From contig SIRV01000393.1 of NCBI GenBank assembly GCA_004366195.1, positions 1 through 11,256 of the forward strand: 11,256 bases of DNA, written 5' to 3'. A model generated the notes under the pieces. It was not told the DNA's origin. It saw only the letters and a program-made list of their open reading frames with translations, and ran no database searches. This DNA comes from Actinomycetota bacterium (GTDB lineage Bacteria > Actinomycetota > UBA4738 > HRBIN12). Shown here in pieces: positions 1-6,106 of this stretch (the stretch's first letter is position 1; each line of letters opens with the position of its first letter). The translations under genes and the position numbers were made by a program.

Positions 1-1015
1 CGGCGGCGTGGCTCCCCTGGGCGGTCTCGACGAGCCCCCGCGAGACCCCGGCCGCGATGAACAGGAGCCCGAGCACGGGAACGGCGGTCGGCGAGAGCGC
101 GAACCCCAGGCAGGCCAGAGCGAACACCAGGGCGCCGAGGATCAGGACCAGTCGCCGGGAGGTCGCGTCGGCGAGGGCGCCGGCCGGGTAGGCGGCCGCG
201 GCGTTCGCGGCGTTGTGCGCCGTGTACAGGAGGACCGCCGTCCGGGCCGCGGCCGTACGGCTCCAGCCCTCGGCCGCGAGCACGTCGGTCGCGCGGAGCA
301 CGAGGAGCGTGGCCGAGAAGTTCCCGAGACCGTACAGGCCGACGCCGGCGAGGAGCGAGCGGAACCGGCCCGGCGCGGTGACGAGGTCCCGCAGGTGCAC
401 GCCCACGTGGTGGGCGACCGTGACCGCCCGCTTCGCCCCCCGTCCGACGAGCAGGATCGACAGGGCGGCGCCGATCGCCGGCAGCAGACCGATGGCGAAC
501 AGCCAGCGGTAGCCGACCAGGCCGAGGAGGGCCGCGGCGAGGAGCGGGCCGAGGATCGCCCCGATCGAGTCCCCCGCCCGCTCCACCCCGAAAGCCCTGC
601 CGAGCTGCTCGGGGGGCACCGCGCCGGCGAGGATCGCGTCCCGCGCCGGGCTCCGCGCCCCGCGGGCCGCCCAGGCCACGGCGCGCCCCACCGCCACCGG
701 GGGCCACGAGTTCGCGAGCGCGAACGAGCCGTACCCCAGCCCCGTGACGAGGTACCCGGCCGCGGCGATCTTCGCCCGGTCGGCGCCCGGCCGGTCCGCG
801 AGCGCGCCCCCGGCGGCCTTGGACACCGACATCGCGCCGTCGGCGATCCCCTCGACCGCGCCGAGCGCCGCGGCCGACGCGCCGATGGAGGAGAGGAACC
901 CCGGCAGCACGGCCGTCGCCATCTCGTGGCCGGTGTCGGAGAGCAGGCTCGCGAGCCCCACCCCCAACACGGTGGGGTTCCGGAGCGCCGCGGTCTCGGT
1001 CGAGCGCTCGCTCAC
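1..1015 (-). CDS. Major facilitator superfamily (MFS) transporter, C-terminus cut by window edge
   Basis: Reading the minus strand from GTG at 1015-1013 gives 338 uninterrupted residues that run off position 1. The product is strongly hydrophobic, with repeated Ala/Leu/Gly/Val helices as in a 12-helix MFS permease. After the second helix comes GGALADRPGADR, which resembles the MFS motif A loop (G-x-L-A-D-R-x-G). An early segment, LASLLSDTGHEMATAVLPGF, is typical of uncharacterised bacterial MFS proteins. The GTG overlaps the stop of the upstream aldehyde dehydrogenase by four bases (GTGA, 1012-1015), so the two genes are probably co-transcribed and translationally coupled. The substrate cannot be read from sequence; the partner enzyme makes a sugar acid, hydroxyproline or related carboxylate conceivable, but that is inference. 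Roughly the last one or two helices are outside the window. Confidence 0.85.
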   Translation of the reverse strand, partial: MSERSTETAALRNPTVLGVGLASLLSDTGHEMATAVLPGFLSSIGASAAALGAVEGIADGAMSVSKAAGGALADRPGADRAKIAAAGYLVTGLGYGSFALANSWPPVAVGRAVAWAARGARSPARDAILAGAVPPEQLGRAFGVERAGDSIGAILGPLLAAALLGLVGYRWLFAIGLLPAIGAALSILLVGRGAKRAVTVAHHVGVHLRDLVTAPGRFRSLLAGVGLYGLGNFSATLLVLRATDVLAAEGWSRTAAARTAVLLYTAHNAANAAAAYPAGALADATSRRLVLILGALVFALACLGFALSPTAVPVLGLLFIAAGVSRGLVETAQGSHAA

Positions 1016-2448
1016 GGACGCGTGTAGGCCGTCTTCACCTGGGTGAAGAACTCGATCGCGTAGCGGCCCTGCTCGCGGCTGCCCATGCTCGAGCCCTTCG
1101 TGCCTCCGAAGGGCACGTGGAAGTCCACACCGGCGGTCGGCAGGTTCACGGTGACCACGCCGGCCTGCAGCCCGTCGCGGAACCGCGCCGCGTGCTTCAG
1201 CGAGGTCGTGCACACCCCGGCCGAGAGCCCGTACTCGGTGTCGTTGGCCACGGCGAGCGCCTCCTCGGCGTCGGCCACCCGGATCACCGTGGCGATGGGC
1301 CCGAAGATCTCCTCGCGGTTCACGCGCATGTCGTTCCGCGTCTCCACGAGGAGCGCCGGCTGCAGGAAGTAGCCCTCGGTCTCGCGCTCCAGGCGCTCCC
1401 CGCCGAAGGCGAGCTCGGCCCCCTCGGCGAGACCGATCTGCAGGTAGTCCAGGTCCTGCTTGAGCTGCCCCTCGTCGACGACGGGGCCGATCTGCGTGCC
1501 CTCCTCGAGGGCGTGGCCGACCCGCAGACGCTTCATCGCCTCGACCATGGCCTCGACGAAGCGGTCGTGGATCCCGGCGGTGACGATGAGGCGGCTGCTC
1601 GCGGTGCAGCGCTGCCCGGTCTGGAAGAACGCCCCCTGGATCGCGCAGTCCACGGCCACGTCGAGGTCTGCGTCGTCGAGCACGACGAGGGGGTTCTTGC
1701 CCCCCATCTCGAGCTGGACCTTGGCGAAGCGGCCGGCGCAGGCGAGCGCCACCTCCCGGCCCACGGCCTGCGAGCCGGTGAAGGTCACGCCGCGCACGTT
1801 CGGGTGGCGGACGAGCGCGTCTCCGACCCGGCTCCCGCTCCCGTTCACCAGGTTGAAGGTCCCCGGCGGCAGGCCGGCGCGGCTGATGATCTCCGTGAGG
1901 GACCAGGCGCTCGCCGGGACGAGCTGGGCCGGCTTGAACACCACCGCGTTCCCGTAGGCGAGGGCCGGCGCGATCTTCCACGCCGGGATGGCGAGGGGGA
2001 AGTTCCAGGGCGTGATGACCCCCACCACCCCGAGGGGCTCGCGCAGCACGTCCACGTCCACGCCGGGGCGGACCGAGCGGATGTGCTCGCCCGCGATGCG
2101 GAGCGCCTCGCCGGCGAAGTAGCGGAAGATCCACGCCGCGCGCTGGGCCTCCGCGATGCCCTCGGCCCTCGGCTTGCCCTCCTCCCGCGAGAGCTGGGTC
2201 CCGAGCTCCTCGGCCCGCGCGGCGAGCTCGAGCCCGATCTTCTCCAGCGCGGTGAAGCGCTCTGCCGGCGTGGCGGCCGCCCACGCCGGTGCCGCGGCGG
2301 CGGCCGCCTCGACCGCGGCGTCCACCTGCTCGGCGTCGCCCATCGCGTACTCGCCGATGACGTCCGAGAGATCCGACGGGTTCACGTCCCCGGCGACGCT
2401 GGCGCCCTCGACCCACTCGCCCCCCACGTAGTTCCGGTGCAGCTCCAC
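1012..2448 (-). CDS. NAD(P)+-dependent aldehyde dehydrogenase, alpha-ketoglutaric semialdehyde dehydrogenase-like
   Basis: A complete 478-residue ALDH, the usual family length. Oxyanion-hole Asn149 lies in TPWNFPLAIPAWK, the cofactor-site Lys172 in VVFKPA, the FTGSQAVGR loop at 223-231, general base Glu247 in LEMGGKNP, catalytic Cys281 in TGQRCTAS and Glu380 in EEIFGP. The C-terminal segment GVDFHVPFGGTKGSS (440-454) followed by SREQGRYAIEFFTQVKTAY is typical of the 2,5-dioxopentanoate (alpha-ketoglutaric semialdehyde) dehydrogenase group. That enzyme makes 2-oxoglutarate in oxidative pentose, sugar-acid and hydroxyproline breakdown. Other semialdehyde or succinate-semialdehyde specificities cannot be excluded. 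The start is GTG, fixed by a strong Shine-Dalgarno sequence AAGGAGG at 2454-2460, five bases away. It is followed with a four-base overlap by an MFS transporter. No upstream pathway enzyme or regulator is in the window. Confidence 0.93.
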   Translation of the reverse strand: MELHRNYVGGEWVEGASVAGDVNPSDLSDVIGEYAMGDAEQVDAAVEAAAAAAPAWAAATPAERFTALEKIGLELAARAEELGTQLSREEGKPRAEGIAEAQRAAWIFRYFAGEALRIAGEHIRSVRPGVDVDVLREPLGVVGVITPWNFPLAIPAWKIAPALAYGNAVVFKPAQLVPASAWSLTEIISRAGLPPGTFNLVNGSGSRVGDALVRHPNVRGVTFTGSQAVGREVALACAGRFAKVQLEMGGKNPLVVLDDADLDVAVDCAIQGAFFQTGQRCTASSRLIVTAGIHDRFVEAMVEAMKRLRVGHALEEGTQIGPVVDEGQLKQDLDYLQIGLAEGAELAFGGERLERETEGYFLQPALLVETRNDMRVNREEIFGPIATVIRVADAEEALAVANDTEYGLSAGVCTTSLKHAARFRDGLQAGVVTVNLPTAGVDFHVPFGGTKGSSMGSREQGRYAIEFFTQVKTAYTRP

Positions 2449-2659
2449 GACGGCCTCCTTGACGTACCGGCCCAGTTCGGTCAGCGTACCGCCGGCGCCC
2501 TGCGATGATGCACCGGACAGGGAGGTCGTCTTCCGATCTCAAAGGTCCCGGCCGCGGGAGCTGAGGCCGGGGAAGCAGCCCGGAGCCCGGTCCGGAAGCG
2601 TCAGGGGAGTTGCGTGGACGGGAGTTGCGTGGAAGCGCTCCCTATGTTAGGCGTATCGT
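2449..2659. promoter_or_regulatory. Divergent intergenic region between aldehyde dehydrogenase and secreted propeller gene
   Basis: These 211 bases must hold the promoters of both outward-facing genes. Seen: the dehydrogenase Shine-Dalgarno sequence at 2454-2460 (minus strand) and a tandem repeat at 2605-2633. On the plus strand TATGTT (2643-2648) is a possible -10 hexamer, but no -35 box is suitably spaced. On the minus strand TACGCT occurs about 35 bases before the dehydrogenase start, also without a convincing -35. Small open frames here show no coding character. Promoter positions are not established. Confidence 0.4.
2605..2633 (+). repeat. Tandem 15-base direct repeat upstream of the propeller gene
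   Basis: The 14-mer GGGAGTTGCGTGGA occurs exactly at 2605-2618 and again at 2620-2633, a 15-base period with one intervening base. It lies 27 bases before the start codon of the secreted protein. The spacing could suit two adjacent regulator sites, but it may equally be a replication-slippage duplication. No known operator was recognised. Confidence 0.6.
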
Positions 2660-4213
2660 ATGGCGTCTCGGCGCGCTCGCCTTGCCCTCAAGGCATCCCT
2701 GGCGATCCTCCTAGTCGCGGGGGACGGATACCTCGCTCGACCGCCTGCGTGGGCGGACGCCGCAACGTTCAGCGGGTGGGTGGACGCATCGGGCACCGCG
2801 ATCCGCTGGCATCAGGTGACGGTGGGGCAGGTCGGCGAGGTACGGGCTCTGTTGGATTGGAGCTCCTCAAGCGCTGACCTCAACCTGTTCCTACAGGACC
2901 CCCTTCGCCGAACGGTCGCGTCGGCAACCTCCACGTGGGCGAGACCCGAGCAGGTGAGCGCAGAGGCGACGATCATGGGTACCTGGTGGCTGGGTGTGCG
3001 GGCGCGGACCGGCGCCGCGAGCTACCGCCTCAACGTCGACTACCCAGGCGAGATCTGGGTCGACCTTGCGGCTACCGATCGAGCCGCTGAAGCAGGCATC
3101 GCCCAGATCACGCGATCGTATGGGACCTTCGTTCACGACTTCGATCTCGATGGCGATCAGGACTTCCTTTACAACCGGCACGGCGGTCTCGAGATGATCT
3201 TCTTCGCGAATGACGGCTCCGGCCGCTTCACGCAGATCTTCCCAGGGCTCTTCCCCCGGAACGACCGGCACGACTGCGTATGGGGGGATGTCGATCTCGA
3301 CGGGCTCTCCGACGCGTACTGCTCCGTCGGTGCTGGACACCCCCTCTATCCACCGAAGGTGAACGAGCTTTGGCTCCAGACCCCTGAGCACGGGCTCGAA
3401 CGCGCCATCGATGCCTGGGGCGCAACCGATCCGCTCGGACGAGGACGGGAACCAGCCCTCTTCGATGCCAACGGCGATGGGCTCCTGGACCTGTTCATCG
3501 GCAATCACTACCCACGCGCAGACAGCCAGCCGACGCCGAACCGGTTCTTCCTCCAGTCACCACCCGGGACGTTCAGCCCCGCGCCCGAGTACGGGGTCGA
3601 CCGACAGATCGGCGGCCAATGCGCCGAACCGTCCGACTTCGACCTCGACGGGGATATCGACCTCGTCGTCTGCGCACACGGCCCCTCGATCGGCCTACAG
3701 GTCTACCGGAACGAAGGCGGACTGACATTCGTGGATGTCGCGGCTTCCCTCGGCATCTCCGGGAGGTGGTGCGACGCCCTCTGGGAAGATCTCAACATGG
3801 ATGGCCGTCCCGACCTCGCGGTCATGTTCCGCACGCTCTTCCAGATCTACCTACAACGGGGGGACGGCGCCTTCGAGGTGGCCTACCGACGCGGCATGAA
3901 CTGGGCGGGATGTGCTTTCGGCGGCGGCGGGAACCGTATCGCGGCCGGTGACGTCAACGGGGATGGGTTCCCCGACCTGTACCTCGTGTACTCGGGGTAC
4001 TCCGAGGGGAGCTACAACCTGCCGGACGTCTTCCTGGTGAATGACGGCACCGGCGCGGCGTTCTTCCGCGCCGATATCCCGAACACCTCACAGGGGAGCG
4101 GGCAGTCCGTCGCCGCGATCGAGGCGGACGGCGATCCGGGGATGGAGTTCCTGGTCACGAACGGACGTGCGAAGCTCCAGGGACCTATCCAGCTCATCGA
4201 CTTCGGCTCCTGA
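2660..4213 (+). CDS. Secreted FG-GAP/VCBS-repeat protein, predicted seven-bladed beta-propeller
   Basis: 517 residues. A signal peptide is evident: basic RRAR, a hydrophobic LALKASLAILLVAG core and an ADA-A cleavage site near residue 34. Residues 37-128 resemble a bacterial pre-peptidase C-terminal (PPC) beta-sandwich (ALLDWSSSSADLNLFLQDP, then GTWWLGVRARTGAASYRLNV). Next come calcium-loop motifs of the D-x-D/N-x-DG-x-x-D type starting at residues 160, 210, 269, 326, 377 and 431, plus a degenerate one near 486. The 50-59 residue spacing fits a seven-bladed integrin-alpha-like propeller. The mature part has six cysteines (206, 221, 321, 338, 371, 418), which would allow disulfides. No C-terminal anchor is seen. 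ATG 2660 is chosen because it gives the intact signal peptide; the ribosome binding site is weak. GC is lower than in neighbours (32 of 60 bases in 3121-3180 against 46 of 60 in 6961-7020), hinting at recent acquisition. The ligand is unknown; adhesion or carbohydrate/protein binding is inference. Confidence 0.88.
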   Translation: MASRRARLALKASLAILLVAGDGYLARPPAWADAATFSGWVDASGTAIRWHQVTVGQVGEVRALLDWSSSSADLNLFLQDPLRRTVASATSTWARPEQVSAEATIMGTWWLGVRARTGAASYRLNVDYPGEIWVDLAATDRAAEAGIAQITRSYGTFVHDFDLDGDQDFLYNRHGGLEMIFFANDGSGRFTQIFPGLFPRNDRHDCVWGDVDLDGLSDAYCSVGAGHPLYPPKVNELWLQTPEHGLERAIDAWGATDPLGRGREPALFDANGDGLLDLFIGNHYPRADSQPTPNRFFLQSPPGTFSPAPEYGVDRQIGGQCAEPSDFDLDGDIDLVVCAHGPSIGLQVYRNEGGLTFVDVAASLGISGRWCDALWEDLNMDGRPDLAVMFRTLFQIYLQRGDGAFEVAYRRGMNWAGCAFGGGGNRIAAGDVNGDGFPDLYLVYSGYSEGSYNLPDVFLVNDGTGAAFFRADIPNTSQGSGQSVAAIEADGDPGMEFLVTNGRAKLQGPIQLIDFGS

Positions 4214-4226
4214 TCGGGATGCGGGG

Positions 4227-4937
4227 TCAGGCCTCGGCGACCTGGCCCGAGGCGACGAGCGTCCCGTCCTCGTCGCGGATCCACACGCGGTCGACGCCCT
4301 CCACCTCGAGCTCGGTGGTGAGCCAGCCCCAGCCCTCGCCGTCCTCGAACCAGAGGTCGCCGAAGGGGAGGGTGAAGCCGCCGGGACCGGTGAGCGCGGC
4401 CCGGAGCCCCTCCTCTCCCTCGGGGACGCGGAGGAAGACCGCCGCCCACGACCGCCCCCACGCTGAGCGGTACACGAGCACGCTGCCGCGGATCCCGCTC
4501 GCGCCGACGGGGCGGATCTCGCCCACGCGGAACCCGGTGCCGCCGAGCGTGGCGAGCACCCGTTCGTAGCTCGCCGCCTCGTCCGCCGCCCGCTCGGCCC
4601 GCCGGGCCTGGCTCGCGCCCCACGTCACCGCCACGACGAGCGCGAGCACCGCCGCGGCTGCCGTGAGCCACGCCGCGATCGGCCGCCGAGGGCGCCCGGC
4701 CGGCGTCTCCCGCCACTCCTCCTCGAGCGCGCCGAGCACGCGCTCGCGCAGCTCGCCCGGCGGCTCGGCCGGCGGGAAGGTGGCGGTGAACACGGCGAGC
4801 CCCTCCTCCAGGGCCCGGAGCTCGGCTCGACAGGGCCCGCACCCTCGTAGGTGACGGCGGACCCGGAGCTCCTCGACCTCGGGGAGCTGAGCGAGGAGGT
4901 GATCGGACAGGCGCTCGCGCACCTCGGCGCAGGTCAC
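4227..4937 (-). CDS. Membrane anti-sigma factor with N-terminal zinc-binding (ZAS) domain
   Basis: 236 residues. The cytoplasmic N-terminus has the zinc anti-sigma signature: Cys3, then His29-x3-Cys33-x2-Cys36. A single membrane helix is predicted at about 87-107 (AAWLTAAAAVLALVVAVTW). It is followed by a charged helix (ARRAERAADEAASYERVLA) and an extracytoplasmic beta-rich domain of about 100 residues with several tryptophans, resembling the RskA-type C-terminal domain. In this family the protein holds an ECF sigma factor inactive at the membrane and releases it on oxidation of the zinc site or by regulated proteolysis. GTG 4937 overlaps the sigma gene stop by four bases (GTGA, 4934-4937) and has GGGAGG at 4945-4950 as ribosome site. 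It ends 13 bases from the stop of the convergent propeller gene, with no terminator visible between them. The signal sensed is unknown. Confidence 0.9.
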   Translation of the reverse strand: MTCAEVRERLSDHLLAQLPEVEELRVRRHLRGCGPCRAELRALEEGLAVFTATFPPAEPPGELRERVLGALEEEWRETPAGRPRRPIAAWLTAAAAVLALVVAVTWGASQARRAERAADEAASYERVLATLGGTGFRVGEIRPVGASGIRGSVLVYRSAWGRSWAAVFLRVPEGEEGLRAALTGPGGFTLPFGDLWFEDGEGWGWLTTELEVEGVDRVWIRDEDGTLVASGQVAEA

Positions 4938-5500
4938 GGGCCCACCTCCCGCGCCTCGGCCATCGCCTCACGGAGCTTCAGGAGGGCCGCGTGGATCCTC
5001 GTCTTCGCGGTGCCGAGCGGGATGCCCTCGAGCTCGGCCACCTCGGCCGTGGTCCGGCCGCCGAAGTACGCGAGCTCCAGGGCCGAGCGCTGCTCGTCCG
5101 AGAGGCGCGCCATCGCAGCCCGCGCCCGCGCCGCGAGGTCCCCGGTGGTCGCGAGCTCCTCGGGGCCGGCGCGGGCGTCGGCCTCGCCCGGCACGCCGAG
5201 CCGGCGGTAGGAGCGTGCCTCGGCCACCCGCCGCCGGAGCGCGTCCACCGCGAGCGAGCGCGCCAGCATGAGCACGAACGTGTCGAGGCGTCCCCGGGAG
5301 GGGTCGAAGCGGTCCGCGCTCCGCCAGAGCTTCACGAAGGTGTCCTGCACGAGATCCTCCGCCGCGGCCCGGTCGCCGAGCATGACGAGGCCGAGCCCGA
5401 GGATGCGGCCGGCGTAGCGGTCGTAGAGCGCTCGCGCGGCGCGGGGGTCGCGCCCCGCGAACGCCCGCATCAGCTGCGCGTCGCCGGTCGGATCGGGCAT
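4934..5500 (-). CDS. ECF (group 4) RNA polymerase sigma factor
   Basis: 188 residues from ATG 5500. Region 2 spans about 21-92, with the core-binding segment AAEDLVQDTFVKLWR (46-60) and the -10-recognition part up to SLAVDALRRR. Region 4 spans about 128-178, with ARLSDEQRSALELAYFGGRT and the helix-turn-helix TTAEVAELEGIPLGTAKTR. There is no extra C-terminal sensor domain, so control should lie with the co-encoded anti-sigma factor, which overlaps by four bases. The frame stays open to 5638, but that extension would cover the promoter region and lacks family-like sequence, so ATG 5500 is preferred. A TGAACG-16-CGTA element just upstream suggests autoregulation. A second possibility is a leaderless start: TACGCT (5507-5512) lies six bases before the ATG, and there is no good Shine-Dalgarno sequence. 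The overall type resembles actinobacterial SigK/SigL-like ECF factors. Confidence 0.93.
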   Translation of the reverse strand: MPDPTGDAQLMRAFAGRDPRAARALYDRYAGRILGLGLVMLGDRAAAEDLVQDTFVKLWRSADRFDPSRGRLDTFVLMLARSLAVDALRRRVAEARSYRRLGVPGEADARAGPEELATTGDLAARARAAMARLSDEQRSALELAYFGGRTTAEVAELEGIPLGTAKTRIHAALLKLREAMAEAREVGP

Positions 5501-5526
5501 GGTCCGAGCGTATCCCGACCGTGGTG

Positions 5527-5552
5527 TACGGACGAGGGGCGTCCGGCGTTCA
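5527..5552 (-). promoter_or_regulatory. Candidate ECF-type promoter of the sigma/anti-sigma operon
   Basis: On the minus strand TGAACG (5552-5547) is followed by exactly 16 bases and then CGTA (5530-5527). GAAC-containing -35 and CGT-type -10 boxes are usual for ECF sigma factors. The predicted transcript would start near 5520, about 20 bases before the sigma ATG. The mirror-image element on the plus strand supports the assignment. Confidence 0.6.
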
Positions 5553-5565
5553 CCGGTCCGTGGCG

Positions 5566-5591
5566 TGAACCGCGCCCGCGGCCCACCCGTA
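5566..5591 (+). promoter_or_regulatory. Candidate ECF-type promoter of the cupredoxin lipoprotein
   Basis: TGAACC (5566-5571), 16 bases, then CGTA (5588-5591). It has the same boxes and spacing as the oppositely oriented element before the sigma gene. The transcript would begin near 5598, leaving about 25 bases including the Shine-Dalgarno sequence. The two -35 boxes are 13 bases apart and form an inverted repeat GTTCAC-11-GTGAAC (5548-5570), which could alternatively be a dimeric operator. Confidence 0.6.
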
Positions 5592-5622
5592 GGACCCGCC
5601 GGACACGACCGAAGGAGGAGGG

Positions 5623-6048
5623 ATGCGGGGCACGACACGGCTCATCCTGGCGGCACTCGTGGCAGCGACCCTTGTCGCGTGCGGTGGCTCGAGCTCGGGC
5701 GGTGGGGGCTCGCCCACGACCGGCGGTGGCACCGGCGGCGGTGGGGCGACCGGACCGGCGGGGCCGGTGGACGTCTCCGGCATGACGAGCGTCCGGATCG
5801 GCATCGAGGACTTCTCCTTCACCCCGGCCGAGCTGCGGGCCTCGCCCGGCCAGGCGCTCACGATCGAGGTCGAGAACGGCTCGAGCGTCTCCCACACGTT
5901 CACCATCGAGGACCTCGGGATCGACGAGGAGCTCTCGCCAAGCGACGGCGTGCAGGTCGAGGTCACCCTCCCCGAGAGCGGCTCCCTGCCGTTCGTCTGC
6001 CGGTTCCACGAGCGCTCCGGCATGGTCGGCGAGATCACCGTGGCCTGA
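5623..6048 (+). CDS. Cupredoxin-domain lipoprotein with type 1 copper site
   Basis: 141 residues. The lipobox LVAC ends at Cys20, preceded by a short hydrophobic signal peptide (TRLILAALVAAT), so the mature protein should be lipid-anchored outside the cytoplasmic membrane. A flexible Gly/Ser/Thr linker covers about 21-45. The rest is a plastocyanin-like fold of about 90 residues. Candidate copper ligands are His91 (in VSHTF), Cys126, His129 and Met134; the C-x2-H-x4-M spacing is that of plastocyanin. This favours an electron-transfer or copper-carrying role. The start is ATG 5623, with AAGGAGGAGGG immediately upstream. It is divergent from the ECF sigma gene, and a matching ECF promoter element precedes it, so it is a likely member of that regulon (inference). 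The redox partner is unknown; no oxidase or other copper enzyme is in the window. Confidence 0.9.
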   Translation: MRGTTRLILAALVAATLVACGGSSSGGGGSPTTGGGTGGGGATGPAGPVDVSGMTSVRIGIEDFSFTPAELRASPGQALTIEVENGSSVSHTFTIEDLGIDEELSPSDGVQVEVTLPESGSLPFVCRFHERSGMVGEITVA

Positions 6049-6070
6049 CGCTGCGGCGCGCTCCGGCGCA

Positions 6071-6100
6071 ACGACACGCGTCGCCGCATCCGACTAGGAT
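6071..6100 (+). promoter_or_regulatory. Candidate promoter giving a leaderless or near-leaderless transcript for the FAD/GcvT gene
   Basis: ACGACA (6071-6076, four of six matches to TTGACA) is followed by 18 bases and TAGGAT (6095-6100, TANNNT). A transcript would start around 6107-6108, exactly at the in-frame GTG at 6108. Leaderless GTG/ATG transcripts are common in actinobacteria. The assignment rests on motif and spacing only. Confidence 0.35.
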
Positions 6101-6106
6101 GCGGCG
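6082..6106 (+). repeat. Perfect 10-bp inverted repeat (hairpin) over the start of the FAD/GcvT gene
   Basis: CGCCGCATCC (6082-6091), loop GACTA, GGATGCGGCG (6097-6106): all ten pairs match. It begins 33 bases after the cupredoxin stop, so it could end that transcript, but no T-run follows. It covers the candidate -10 box and the ATG at 6099, so it may instead be an operator or an RNA structure affecting initiation. Confidence 0.6.

Noticed and set aside
8..1027. Plus-strand open frame of 339 codons at the left edge
   Set aside because: It is rich in Arg, Gly, Pro and Glu with no hydrophobic core; the minus strand carries the MFS transporter instead.
1117..2508. Plus-strand open frame of 463 codons opposite the aldehyde dehydrogenase
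   Set aside because: The opposite strand encodes a complete enzyme with all catalytic motifs; this frame is a compositional shadow without recognisable domains.
2459..2877. Two short plus-strand frames in the divergent gap (2459-2650 and 2614-2877)
   Set aside because: No ribosome site, no coding-like third-position pattern, and the second runs into the signal-peptide region of the real gene in another frame.
4211..4230. Terminator between the convergent propeller and anti-sigma genes
   Set aside because: Only 13 bases separate the stop codons and no stem-loop or T-run is visible.
5501..5638. N-terminal extension of the sigma factor up to 5638
   Set aside because: It would add 46 residues rich in Pro/Arg not typical of ECF factors and would overlap both promoter elements and the cupredoxin ribosome site.
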